Assembly (NCBI GenBank): GCA_028278125.1
Contig: JANQEY010000080.1
Coordinates: forward strand, 1 to 64,000
Length of the DNA stretch: 64,000 nt
Source: a bacterium
Lineage (GTDB): Bacteria; Electryoneota; Electryoneia; Electryoneales; Electryoneaceae
Direction: 5' to 3'
A program made the translations under genes and the position numbers. This document shows, piece by piece, positions 18,798 through 26,600 of the stretch (its first letter is position 1; every line of letters starts with the position of its first letter). The notes under the pieces were generated by a model, which was given only the letters and a program-made list of their open reading frames with translations, was not told the origin of the DNA and did no database searches.

Positions 18798-19172
18798 ATG
18801 ATAAATCTCATTGGAGTAAATGACATAGATTTTGAACAGACACTTGTAGGGTTATTTGATAAGATACCATTTTATGTGTTTCTAATAGATGAGGATCACA
18901 ACATTGTTTTTGCGAATAAGGCCGTTTGGTGGAACTTTGGGAAGAATCCTGAAGCGGTTATTGGTAAACATTGTCCAAGGCTAATACACGATGTTGATGA
19001 ATATACCCATTGTCCGGTGATAAAAGCGATTGAAAAAAACGCTTTTGTCGAAATAAAGTATCAAGATGAAAATTCAAAGAAGTGGTTCTTAAACACTGCG
19101 TATCCTACGACTTTTGTAACAGAAGAAGGAAAACGAGTTTTCTTCCATTTCAATAGGGAAATTATCGAATGA
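18798..19172 (+). CDS. Single PAS-domain protein with conserved Cys motif
   Basis: A 124-residue PAS protein: IPFYVFLIDEDHNIVFANKAV is the N-terminal PAS strand-helix unit, GKHCPRLIHDVDEYTHCPV the central part, and EEGKRVFFHFNREI the last strands. The C-P-x(n)-H-C-P pattern matches PAS proteins whose Cys and His residues may bind a metal or sense redox state (family knowledge, not proven here). Its stop overlaps the start of the histidine kinase (ATGA at 19169-19172), so it probably supplies sensory input to that kinase. A paralogue with the same Cys layout lies at 22122-22553. Confidence 0.82.
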   Translation: MINLIGVNDIDFEQTLVGLFDKIPFYVFLIDEDHNIVFANKAVWWNFGKNPEAVIGKHCPRLIHDVDEYTHCPVIKAIEKNAFVEIKYQDENSKKWFLNTAYPTTFVTEEGKRVFFHFNREIIE

Positions 19173-20431
19173 TTATCGGTGAGATTATGAGTGATCAACA
19201 AGAGCTCATAGACGCCTTAACAGAAGAGAACGAGAATCTTCGTGTAGAAATCGAGAACCTCAGACAAGAGGTTCTGATCAATAAGAGGGCTAGGGACGAG
19301 ATAGGAAAGGTTAAAACTAGTCTTTCAGAAGCGCAACGTATTGCAAAACTTGGTAATTGGGATTGGGATATACAACTTAATACACTTTTTTGGTCAGATG
19401 AAATTTATCGAATTTTTGGCCTAAAGCCAAGAGAATTCGGAGCTACCTACGAAGCATTTCTTGAGACATTACATCCTGATGATAAAGAATATGTAATAAA
19501 TATGGTCAATGAAGCCTTATATGGAGATTCAAGTTACAACATTGATCATCGAATAATACTCCCAAATGGTGAGGTACGAATTGTCCATGAGAAGGGAGAG
19601 GTGACCCATGAGTCGAATAAACCGATTCGGATGATAGGAACAGTTCAAGATGTTACTGAAATTCGAAAGAAAGAGAAAGAACTAAAAACTGCGTACGAAG
19701 CTGTGCTTCGATCAAACGAAGAACTAGAGCAGTTTGCATATGTCGCGTCACATGATCTCCAAGAACCCCTCAGAATGGTCGCTAGTTATCTGCAACTCCT
19801 TGAAAGCCGATACGGAGACAAATTAAACGAAGATGGCAAGGAATTCATTTATTACGCGGTTGATGGTGCACAACGGATGAAGAAGTTAATCCAAGATCTC
19901 CTTTCTTATTCAAGAATTCAATCTAGGGGAAAGCCGTTCGAAATGATTGATTTAAACAATGTACTAACCGATACCTTAGTTGTCTTTAAAGCTGATATTG
20001 ACGATAAGATTCTGACAATTGATAGTAGTGATCTCCCAACTGTCTGTGCTGACCATAGCCAGATGAAATTGGTTTTCCAAAACTTAATATCCAATGGGAT
20101 TAAGTTTAGACGAAGTGAAGTATCCAACATTCACATTGATTCGAAGAAGGATGGTGAGCAGTGGATCATTTCAGTTCATGATGACGGCATTGGCATTGAA
20201 CCGCAATATCATGAAAGGATCTTCACAATGTTTGAAAAGCTTCATTCTATATCCGAATATGAAGGAACTGGTATAGGGTTGGCAATCACTAAGAGAGTAA
20301 TACACCGTCACAATGGTAAAATTTGGGTTGAATCCGAGTTAGAAAAGGGATCAACGTTTCATATTTCGATACCAATTATAGAATGCCCTGAAGAGAAAAG
20401 TGGTGGGTGCAATGAGCGATGCATCCAATAG
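19169..20431 (+). CDS. PAS-containing sensor histidine kinase
   Basis: A soluble 420-residue kinase. It has an N-terminal coiled coil (EENENLRVEIENLRQEV), a PAS_3-type domain (about residues 60-160; NWDWDIQLNTLFWSDEIYR), a HisKA domain with phospho-accepting His195 (ASHDLQEPLRM), and an ATPase with N box (QNLISNGIKF), G1 (DDGIGIEP) and G2 (GTGIGLAI) motifs. It ends in a Cys-rich tail (ECPEEKSGGCNERC). The same tail type occurs on the kinase at 1-555. No membrane segment is visible, so it senses an intracellular signal, perhaps with the translationally coupled PAS protein. A receiver-only protein at 23401 is the nearest candidate partner. ATG 19187 is an alternative start. Confidence 0.93.
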   Translation: MIIGEIMSDQQELIDALTEENENLRVEIENLRQEVLINKRARDEIGKVKTSLSEAQRIAKLGNWDWDIQLNTLFWSDEIYRIFGLKPREFGATYEAFLETLHPDDKEYVINMVNEALYGDSSYNIDHRIILPNGEVRIVHEKGEVTHESNKPIRMIGTVQDVTEIRKKEKELKTAYEAVLRSNEELEQFAYVASHDLQEPLRMVASYLQLLESRYGDKLNEDGKEFIYYAVDGAQRMKKLIQDLLSYSRIQSRGKPFEMIDLNNVLTDTLVVFKADIDDKILTIDSSDLPTVCADHSQMKLVFQNLISNGIKFRRSEVSNIHIDSKKDGEQWIISVHDDGIGIEPQYHERIFTMFEKLHSISEYEGTGIGLAITKRVIHRHNGKIWVESELEKGSTFHISIPIIECPEEKSGGCNERCIQ

Positions 20432-20600
20432 TAACAAGTAGAATGAGATGGATAATTATTTTAAGATTCATATAAGAAGTCTATTTCGAGGGATTATTAG
20501 TGCATTTTGTATCAGTACCCTTTATCTAGTTACGTTTTTTGTATACGGAATATATATAATAGAACATCACCATCTTTATATTCCAAGGAGTTGGAAATTC

Positions 20601-20696
20601 ATGAGTGAGAAAGGGAATAAATCACCAAAGAACGCACCAAGCACGACCGGAAATCCTTCAGGTAAAGGTAGGGGCAACAATCCATCAAAGAAATAA
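20601..20696 (+). CDS. 31-residue Gly/Pro/Lys-rich small protein
   Basis: A short frame that begins at an ATG with AAGGAG 11 bases upstream and a TATA-like ATATATATAATAG at about 20549-20561. The product is polar and disordered-looking: KSPKNAPSTTGNPSGKGRG. From memory, similar STTGNPSG-K-GRGNNP peptides occur as small conserved proteins of unknown function. The longer in-frame extension back to 20448 is a hydrophobic translation of promoter DNA and is unlikely to be real. It lies just downstream of the histidine kinase. Confidence 0.55.
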   Translation: MSEKGNKSPKNAPSTTGNPSGKGRGNNPSKK

Positions 20697-20844
20697 CTAT
20701 ATTGAGTGGTATATCGCATTTGATATTATCTAAGACAATCATTCTCTCTGAATTATTAGACTTAATATCCTATCAGTATAATCCCCAATGGCTAGGTTTA
20801 TGTTGAGATAAATGATTAATAATTCTGGATTTGTTATAATAAAC

Positions 20845-20905
20845 GAGCCGTCAGGTATCCTTTGTATTAAGTAAGCAACCGGGAGTGCAACTAACCTGGC
20901 GGCTC
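20845..20905 (+). ncRNA. Candidate structured RNA 1 (closing stem GAGCC...GGCTC)
   Basis: GAGCCGTCAGGT (20845-20856) pairs with ACCTGGCGGCTC (20894-20905): 12 pairs with one G-U. The pairing encloses 37 nt. A run of six T (20922-20927) follows. A TATA-like GATTAATAATTC lies about 30 bases upstream. The GC-rich stem stands out from its AT-rich surroundings. The structure could instead be inverted repeats of a small element. The strand is inferred from the T run. Confidence 0.45.
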
Positions 20906-21104
20906 ACCTGCGATAGTAGATTTTTTCTTATCTGGTTGAAGGTTGGTCGACTATTGGATACAGAAAGATGAATTGCTGCATTTAATCCACTATGGAATAA
21001 CTGTTCGACGCCAAGATCACACATAGAAGATTGTTAAATGATCTCATTTTCAATATTAATCTTCAATGAGAATATATTAATAGAATTGATGTATTACGAC
21101 AATA

Positions 21105-21200
21105 TGATGAGCCATGAATGCTGGTCACCTTTATATGAGACTCCTATGCAGCCCAGTGAGTTAAGTGTACCCATATCTTTCCACCGTTGTTGGCTCATCA
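21105..21200 (+). ncRNA. Candidate structured RNA 2 (closing stem TGATGAGCCA...TGGCTCATCA)
   Basis: TGATGAGCCA (21105-21114) is the exact reverse complement of TGGCTCATCA (21191-21200), giving a 10-bp closing stem around 76 nt. ATATATTAATA at 21072-21082 is a good TATA box placed about 25-30 bases before the stem, and CTTTTT follows it at about 21203. Promoter position, perfect stem and T run together fit a transcript of about 100 nt. The interior contains GGTCACC, also present in candidate 3. Confidence 0.5.
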
Positions 21201-21286
21201 CACTTTTTACCATTGTTTTTAATATGTATCGTTTAGCATAACGGTAAACTTAGAGCTGAGCTTGATGTACCGGGAATTGATAAAAA

Positions 21287-22084
21287 TCATCTACGGCGGA
21301 TGTTAAGAAATAAGACTGTTATGAGAGCAATTATTGTTGTGAGGCCAAATCCCGGTATTCCGGCATCATCGTTGTTGCCATCTGGTCTTGTTGATGTATC
21401 CTGGGGATAATCGTGGGAATCTCTTGGATCTGTTCCTGCGAGCTTCTCTTCCTCATCAGAATAACCATCACCATCATCGTCTGAATCTTCGTCATCGTGG
21501 ATATCGTCGCCATCAAGATCACTCCAGTTCAAAATGAAGTCATCTCCTTCCGCCCAATCGATAGTTCTAGTATTCGGATCTCGTCGATGGGTCCTAACTT
21601 CCGTATTTCCTAATGAATCATCCAATTCAGGTGAGCCAACAACACCTTTCTCAAGTTCGAGTACAATATAACCAGGTGTTCCGGTCATATAGCTACCTGT
21701 ACAGGTTCCGTTCACTGTGTATGCAGTGGATCCACCACCTTGAACCCATGTTCCATATTCATATTTGATCTCGTCATCTTCCCGGAGACGACAGAAATAG
21801 TTTTCATCTCTGAATTGCCAATAGAATACATAATCTGTTTCGCTTTCAATAGAAGCTAGCGATTTAACTTTCATATTAAAACGCATTGTAGTGTTCGAAA
21901 GATCAATGAACCATGCTGAAATGATCTCTAAACCGTCATTATCTGCAGTTGGGTTCTGACTATCATCCGCATCATTGTCGGAATCTGTAATTTCCGGATT
22001 GTTTTCAGTACCTGCGGATGCATTATTGAGGATTAATCCAATAACCATTATCAGGATTAAAATCCAAATAGCTTTCTGGGACAT
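21287..22084 (-). CDS. Secreted PGF-CTERM surface protein with calcium-type repeats
   Basis: The 265-residue protein has a signal peptide (AIWILILIMVIGLILNNASA), a beta-rich domain with two Cys (YFCRL, GTCTG), an acidic stretch with thrombospondin-3-like repeats (DLDGDDIHDDEDSDDDGDG), a low-complexity linker and a C-terminal sorting signal: PGFG, a hydrophobic helix (LTTIIALITVLFL) and an RRR tail. That tripartite end is the PGF-CTERM signal processed by archaeosortase A, which attaches proteins to membrane lipid. It should therefore sit on the outer cell surface. No archaeosortase gene is in the window. The domain's ligand is unknown. Confidence 0.85.
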   Translation of the reverse strand: MSQKAIWILILIMVIGLILNNASAGTENNPEITDSDNDADDSQNPTADNDGLEIISAWFIDLSNTTMRFNMKVKSLASIESETDYVFYWQFRDENYFCRLREDDEIKYEYGTWVQGGGSTAYTVNGTCTGSYMTGTPGYIVLELEKGVVGSPELDDSLGNTEVRTHRRDPNTRTIDWAEGDDFILNWSDLDGDDIHDDEDSDDDGDGYSDEEEKLAGTDPRDSHDYPQDTSTRPDGNNDDAGIPGFGLTTIIALITVLFLNIRRR

Positions 22085-22121
22085 ATGAATGGATATTCTA
22101 TGAGATATTTGATGATTTCGA

Positions 22122-22553
22122 TTATTCGCTTTTCGAAGTCATGAATTGAGATACAAGATCTGAAATATTCATTTTAAAATGCATGAAAATACGGTTACCT
22201 TCGTTTGAAATCCATTCCGTTGGGTATGCACCAGAGAAATAAATGGCATTATCTTCTTTCGATATTAATTGATGAGCTTTATTGGTTTTAGTAGATACCG
22301 CAACCGGACATGCGTAACAGTTTTTTCCATTATGTTGAAAATGAGGGCATTTGTGACCTGCAAGGAGATCAGGGATTTCATTAAGCTCTAAGTATGTGCC
22401 ATGGTTAGCTAGTATTATATTATGTTCGCTATCTATCAACATAACTTTGAATGGCACAGAGTTCATTAATGAAAGAAAGATCTCCTCTGCTGAGGCTTTT
22501 TCAACATCAAGGATGCCGACCTGGAAAGGATTTGAGTCTATCAATTTGGCCAT
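22122..22553 (-). CDS. Single PAS-domain protein with conserved Cys motif
   Basis: A PAS protein of about 143 residues and a paralogue of the one at 18798-19172. It contains VPFKVMLIDSEHNIILANHGT, a GHKCPHFQHNGKNCYACPV segment with four Cys, and NEGNRIFMHFKMNIS at the end. The matching C-P...C-P-V layout suggests both bind the same kind of cofactor or react to redox state; this is inferred. GGAGAT about 10 bases before the ATG at 22553 favours that start over an upstream ATG at 22589. It stands alone, convergent with the kinase operon and close to a response regulator. Confidence 0.78.
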   Translation of the reverse strand: MAKLIDSNPFQVGILDVEKASAEEIFLSLMNSVPFKVMLIDSEHNIILANHGTYLELNEIPDLLAGHKCPHFQHNGKNCYACPVAVSTKTNKAHQLISKEDNAIYFSGAYPTEWISNEGNRIFMHFKMNISDLVSQFMTSKSE

Positions 22554-22868
22554 GTTGATCTCCAATTGTGGATGAATAAATGAAATCATATAAGAATATT
22601 ATGTAAATCTGAGTTTATTCATGAAGATTTAATAGGGCTCCAGGGGAACTGTTACCGCGACATGCGACCTTAATCTTTAAGGAGAACTATTAATAAGGGA
22701 TCTTGTGAGAACCCCTTTTTTTAGTAGGGTGGCTAAGCATATGTTTGGCCAAACCTCCTAGGCGAGTTCCTTTTAGCCGAAATCGTATTGGAAAATCAAG
22801 CTAAGGTGTAAATTGCCTGATAGATGATGAAAACAGTTTCGGGATTTAACTGAATAATAAGATCCGTT

Positions 22869-22973
22869 TTTCTCGGTATGATTTATTCGGGTTCTTTCCA
22901 TTTCCCGGTGACCAATAGCAGCTTCTTTGATTAAAGCAATCGGTCTCACGGACTACATCTAGAAACCGAGAAA
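22869..22973. ncRNA. Candidate structured RNA 4 (closing stem TTTCTCGGT...ACCGAGAAA)
   Basis: TTTCTCGGT (22869-22877) is the exact reverse complement of ACCGAGAAA (22965-22973). Inside, TCGGG (22887-22891) can pair with CCCGG (22904-22908), and GCTT with AAGC further on. The total of 105 nt is close to candidates 2 and 3. The closing stem lacks the GAGCC core, and the promoter and strand are unclear. Confidence 0.35.
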
Positions 22974-23044
22974 GCAAGCTATTAATTAGGTTAAGTTATG
23001 TCGTTGATTATGTGGAGGTAAGAAGGGGCACGGGTAATCACACA

Positions 23045-23130
23045 GGCCTTGCACCTTCTTAGCCAGTTGCACTTTTAAATGGTGGGTTGCACCCTTTTTC
23101 AGGAAATCCCTCTAAATAGGGTGCAAAACC
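23045..23130. mobile_element. 86-bp MITE related to the insertion sequence at 31994-36753
   Basis: The left end GGCCTTGCACCTTCTTAGCC matches the left end of the element at 31994 in 19 of 20 bases. The right end read in reverse (GGTTTTGCACCCT) gives an imperfect terminal inverted repeat. The 9 bases on each side (AATCACACA and AATCGCGCA) agree at 7 of 9 positions, consistent with a decayed 9-bp target duplication, the same length seen for the large element. It has no coding capacity and must have been mobilised in trans. Confidence 0.7.
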
Positions 23131-23174
23131 AATCGCGCAGAAAACACTTAATAGTTCAATAGTAATTAATGTAT

Positions 23175-23269
23175 AGTGAGCCATCGGCACGCAGGAGTTA
23201 TTGATACAATCCCCCAGGTTGCTTGTATCAAAATCGGTCACCTAGATGATGATAGTCTGATGGCTCACT
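23175..23269 (+). ncRNA. Candidate structured RNA 3 (two nested stems)
   Basis: AGTGAGCCATC (23175-23185) is the exact complement of GATGGCTCACT (23259-23269), an 11-bp closing stem. Inside it TTGATACAA (23201-23209) pairs perfectly with TTGTATCAA (23223-23231) around a 13-nt loop containing CCCCC. A TATA-like ACTTAATAG is centred at about 23150, placing the start site on the first base of the stem. At 95 nt it matches candidate 2 (96 nt) in size and in the TGAGCCAT start. It sits 130 bases before the response regulator, so a leader role is possible. Confidence 0.5.
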
Positions 23270-23400
23270 GAACCCCTTATTCTTTTCTCATTTTCGTATT
23301 CTTAATGATTGTGACTGATTACTATTGGTTATAAGCAACGTACTTTTAAATATGGATTTAGGAACAGATTCTTTTGGCATAGGGAAGAAGGTGGAAATCA

Positions 23401-23868
23401 ATGCTAGTAAAACGAAAAGAAGGGATGCGGATTCTTCTTGTAGAAGATAATCCCGGTGATATAAGGCTCGCTCAAGAAGCGATTAAGGAAGCTGGGCTGA
23501 AACTTGAAATGGATGTCGTCACAGATGGGCAGGCTGCATTAGACTTTTTAGAAAAGAAGAATGACTTTCAAGATGCCAAAACACCAAATCTGATTCTCCT
23601 AGACCTCAATCTCCCGAAATTAGACGGTAGGATGGTATTGTCAGAAATTAAGCGTAATAGACAGTTAATGAAGATACCAGTGATCATATTCACTACCTCA
23701 AGTAGTGATGAAGATGTCTATATGACATATCAGCTCCATGCGAATTGTTACATGGTAAAACCGGTAGAATTCAATACGTTTATTGAACATATTAGGATTC
23801 TATCGAATTTTTGGTTCGAATTAGCCACGATTCCATGGGAGAATAATGACGATTCTGATTGTGATTAA
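23401..23868 (+). CDS. Receiver-only response regulator (Rcp1-like)
   Basis: A single receiver domain of 155 residues: ILLVEDNPGDIRLAQEAI with the acidic pair, phospho-acceptor Asp68 in ILLDLNLPKLDG, the Thr switch in IIFTTSSSDED, and Lys in MVKPVEFNTF. The long alpha4-beta5 region and NPGD motif are typical of the Rcp1 group that receives phosphate from soluble PAS kinases. It has no output domain, so it probably acts by protein contact or as a phosphate shuttle. AAGGTGG about 7 bases before the ATG supports this start. The kinase at 19169 or the one at 1-555 may be its partner. Confidence 0.9.
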   Translation: MLVKRKEGMRILLVEDNPGDIRLAQEAIKEAGLKLEMDVVTDGQAALDFLEKKNDFQDAKTPNLILLDLNLPKLDGRMVLSEIKRNRQLMKIPVIIFTTSSSDEDVYMTYQLHANCYMVKPVEFNTFIEHIRILSNFWFELATIPWENNDDSDCD

Positions 23869-23918
23869 TTGGTAATGTCCAACTAGAGTATATAAGTATG
23901 ATAAAGAATGCTTATTCA

Positions 23919-24167
23919 ATGGCGCTTGATGAGGACGAAAAACAGCTGTTAGAAAAGTTACATTCAAAGGTTGGGAATACTCGAAAGCCGTTTGCAAAGG
24001 TTGAGTTGGCGAAAGAATTACAGTGGGAAATGAACCGCTTGGACTTTGCCATGATAGAGTTAATTCAGTCCCGAATAATTGAAAACGTCGACAATGGTGG
24101 TAGATGGTCTTTCACGTTTGAATATCTTAAAGAAAGCATTGATAAGACAAGGCATAGTGACGACTGA
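23919..24167 (+). CDS. Small winged-helix-like protein
   Basis: About 82 residues, mostly helical, ending in a wing-like turn: DEKQLLEKLHSKVG, FAKVELAKELQWEMNRLDFAMIELIQSRII, then NVDNGGRWSFTFEYL. The pattern looks like a small winged-helix DNA-binding or adaptor domain, but I cannot name a family. TATA-like GTATATAAG (23887-23895) lies about 25 bases before the ATG at 23919, favouring a leaderless start there over 23898. It follows the response regulator by 50 bases and may be its output partner. Confidence 0.55.
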   Translation: MALDEDEKQLLEKLHSKVGNTRKPFAKVELAKELQWEMNRLDFAMIELIQSRIIENVDNGGRWSFTFEYLKESIDKTRHSDD

Positions 24168-24381
24168 GCGTATTCCACTAGGTCGAAATCATTAATAACA
24201 CCTTCCTAGTTGATTTGAATTGTAACCTCTATCATGAATTCTTGTAATATCGTTTAATCTGAAATGGTAAGTGCTTCTATGATCTATAGATTCATATTCA
24301 ATGAAATATCCTCCAGACATTAATTCCTCAATTGCAGACACTCAATGAGTCGACATTTGAATGAAAAAGGAAATAAACACC

Positions 24382-25404
24382 TCACACTTTAGAGATCAGG
24401 TTGTTGATGACTAGTTCGGAGATATCGGCTGAGTATTCCCCGGTGCGTCTGATGCTCTCGGCGATCCGGCCTTCAGCCGCGCTTGCTTGGCCCTTGGATC
24501 GGATGGAACTGGAAATGATTGTTTCGCAGAGGTTGGCAAGCTCCGCCATTGCCGTGATAGTGTCGTTTGCGGCGGCGATATCCTTTCTCATCCACGCATT
24601 CATGCTATCCGAGAATATCTGGGATGCTACCTTATGGGCCTTGACCACTTTCTTGACCATGGCGGAGCCGACCTCATTATCGATTAAAATTTGCTGATTC
24701 TTGGAGATGATGACGGCATGGTCGCCTATCCTCTCGAGGATCCGGCTGACGAGGAAATAGTAAATCGCGTCGTCAAGGGATACGTCCAGTCTTCTTGCCA
24801 GATTGGTGTCATGTAGCATTATGTTGGATTGGCGGGCGATGAGCCAGTGGAGCTTGTCCACGTCATCGTCCCGCATTATTACCTCCTCGGCGAGGTCGCC
24901 GTCACCGGAACGGAGCGCCTTCATAGTGTTCTCGTGCATGGTCTTGACGAGGATGAACATGCGCTCGACGGTCTTGTTAAAAGGCATTTCAGCAGGGTCG
25001 AGAAGATCCTTCAGTGTTGTCGAGTTCAGATCCTCTTCCATGATCTCCGGGCCAATGGTCATTCTGGTGAATTCTGCAACCTGATCTCGCACAGTCGGGG
25101 AGAGCCCCTTCTTTGATTTGACGATGATGTAAGAGTATCCTGCGATATAGGCGCCGATCAACAGCCTGAATAGATATCTTGGGTCCAGAATGGCATCTGC
25201 ATCGATTACCTTCTCTCTGTGCACCTTCTCGGGTGTCAGTTTCGTGCTTATAAGAAGACTTCCGTCGGGCTGTACTATCAAACCTAATGGGTCGTTCTTC
25301 TGGATCTTCTGATCGATGATCCAGTCCTTAGGGAGGGTGATCACGTAGGAGGAACCCCCGGTCAGCTGTACCTTCCTCAACTCCAGTTTCTCACCTTGAT
25401 CCAT
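24382..25404 (-). CDS. AbrB-PhoU fusion regulator of phosphate uptake
   Basis: A 340-residue protein combining an N-terminal SpoVT/AbrB-type DNA-binding domain (RKVQLTGGSSYVITLPKDWI) with two PhoU-like helical repeats (about residues 120-340; conserved ILERIGDHAV and the later TGEYSADISELV). Archaeal PhoU proteins of this type combine DNA binding with sensing of the Pst transporter state. It is divergent from pstS, with a 157-bp gap containing repeated ATATTGG sites, so it probably represses or activates both directions by phosphate supply. A separate stand-alone PhoU lies at 29289. Base composition switches from AT-rich to GC-rich at this gene's 3' end. Confidence 0.92.
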   Translation of the reverse strand: MDQGEKLELRKVQLTGGSSYVITLPKDWIIDQKIQKNDPLGLIVQPDGSLLISTKLTPEKVHREKVIDADAILDPRYLFRLLIGAYIAGYSYIIVKSKKGLSPTVRDQVAEFTRMTIGPEIMEEDLNSTTLKDLLDPAEMPFNKTVERMFILVKTMHENTMKALRSGDGDLAEEVIMRDDDVDKLHWLIARQSNIMLHDTNLARRLDVSLDDAIYYFLVSRILERIGDHAVIISKNQQILIDNEVGSAMVKKVVKAHKVASQIFSDSMNAWMRKDIAAANDTITAMAELANLCETIISSSIRSKGQASAAEGRIAESIRRTGEYSADISELVINNLISKV

Positions 25405-25429
25405 GTAAATCTAAATTGAATATATCATA

Positions 25430-25545
25430 TTTGTCTTTATAAAGATATTGGTCTATATCTATCTATATTGGGTATATATTGATTTATATTATACGCAGAC
25501 AAAATATATATTTCGAACGGATATAAGATATCATCGGCGCGAGTG
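25430..25545. promoter_or_regulatory. Divergent phoU-like / pst promoter region with ATATTGG repeats
   Basis: Very AT-rich. ATATTGG occurs at 25445-25451 and 25465-25471 (20 bp apart), with a related ATATTGA at 25476-25482. TTTATAAAG at about 25434-25442 (read on the reverse strand) suits the AbrB-PhoU gene, and AAAATATATATTTC at about 25500 suits pstS. The repeats are candidate operators for the AbrB domain. Confidence 0.5.
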
Positions 25546-25561
25546 CGCCAGAGGTGAATGA

Positions 25562-26572
25562 TTGAAGATCCCTGCAGCAAAAACGGGAACGGCACTGACA
25601 CTGGTGCTGATGGTCCTGGTTGTTTCGATGACTGGGTGTACGGAAAGTAGCAGTAACGGCAAACCAAAACTGAGCCAAACAGGGTCAAGCACTGTCCTCC
25701 CATTGGCGATCGCCTGGGCGGAGGAGTTCGATGAAGCGAACATATTCGTCTCTGGTGGTGGTTCAAGTCATGGGATAAATTCTTTACTGAACAAGGAGGC
25801 TGATCTTGGAGATTCGAGCAGGCTGATGAAAGGCAGTGATTACGAGAAGGTCGGCGGTAACGCGGCAAACGTCAAGGCAGACGGTACAGCGACCCGGGCA
25901 GCTCCGACCGGTGTATGGCCTCACAAATGGGTCGTTGCATACGATGTCTTGACCGTTGTTGTCAACAACGACAACAATTGGGCTGAGAACCTGAATTACA
26001 CCCAGTTGTACCACATCTTCACGACGGACAACAAATCGGAGAAATGGAGCGACGTTCCCGGACTGAACAACGCACCTGACGAGACGATCGAGATATTCGC
26101 CCCTGATGCGGCAAGTGGAACCTATGATTACTTCTTCGAGGAGTTGATCGAGGGCTGGGGCGACGACACTCAGGTTGCAGACACCAGGCTGGATGCGAAC
26201 GACCATTACTCCGGCAGCGCGGACGACAACGTGATCCTGAACGCAATTAAAGCCAACAAATACTCGATCGGGTTCTTCGGCTTCTCCTACTACAAGGAGA
26301 ATCCGAACAAGGTAAAAGCCGTGAACATAGCCAACGACTATGACGGACAGACCACACATCAGGAGCCGTCACTGACTAATGTGGTAAAGTATCCGATAGC
26401 TCGTCCGCTTCACATCTACACGAACGGTGTTCCGAAGGAAGGGCACGTGATCAACAAGTACCTCAGGTACGTCTTCAGCGACGTCGGTCAAGCTATCGTT
26501 CCGGAAGTTGGTTATGTGAAGCTGGAACTGGTGAGCCAGGCGTTGGTGGACGATCAGTTGGCAAAGCTTTGA
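25562..26572 (+). CDS. pstS: Phosphate ABC transporter substrate-binding lipoprotein
   Basis: A 336-residue extracytoplasmic phosphate-binding protein. The N-terminal signal ends in the lipobox SMTGC, so Cys is lipid-anchored. The mature part begins with LSQTGSSTVLPLA, the typical PstS phosphate loop, followed by VSGGGSSHGI, the SR of GDSSR, and APDAASGTYDYFFE. It captures phosphate outside the cell for the permease. The start is TTG at 25562, preceded by GAGGTGA (25551-25557). The nearby ATG at 25558 is in another frame. First gene of the pst operon. Confidence 0.95.
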   Translation: MKIPAAKTGTALTLVLMVLVVSMTGCTESSSNGKPKLSQTGSSTVLPLAIAWAEEFDEANIFVSGGGSSHGINSLLNKEADLGDSSRLMKGSDYEKVGGNAANVKADGTATRAAPTGVWPHKWVVAYDVLTVVVNNDNNWAENLNYTQLYHIFTTDNKSEKWSDVPGLNNAPDETIEIFAPDAASGTYDYFFEELIEGWGDDTQVADTRLDANDHYSGSADDNVILNAIKANKYSIGFFGFSYYKENPNKVKAVNIANDYDGQTTHQEPSLTNVVKYPIARPLHIYTNGVPKEGHVINKYLRYVFSDVGQAIVPEVGYVKLELVSQALVDDQLAKL

Positions 26573-26600
26573 ATGAGTCGGTAGGAGAGGCAGAAACGTT

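Larger units (their letters stand above)
20697..21286. other. Intergenic stretch holding two RNA-like structures
   Basis: About 590 AT-rich bases between the small-peptide gene and the 3' end of the PGF-CTERM gene. No convincing coding frame is visible; a 67-codon frame at 21038 lies across the second structure and has no domain. The two stem-closed structures at 20845-20905 and 21105-21200 are listed separately. Confidence 0.6.
22590..23400. other. Long intergenic region with RNA-like structures and a MITE
   Basis: About 810 bases without a gene. It holds a region with a T7 run and the perfect palindrome GTTTGGCCAAAC (about 22743-22754), a stem-closed structure at 22869-22973, an 86-bp miniature insertion element at 23045-23130, and a second strong stem-closed structure at 23175-23269. 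A Shine-Dalgarno-like AAGGTGG precedes the response regulator at 23401. Confidence 0.6.

Noticed and set aside
20448..20600. N-terminal extension of the 31-residue peptide into a hydrophobic protein
   Set aside because: The extension covers a TATA box and ribosome binding site placed correctly for the ATG at 20601.
24170..24381. Right attachment site matching the tRNA-Ala 3' end
   Set aside because: Only a weak resemblance (GGTCGAAATC) was found, far too short to call a repeat.
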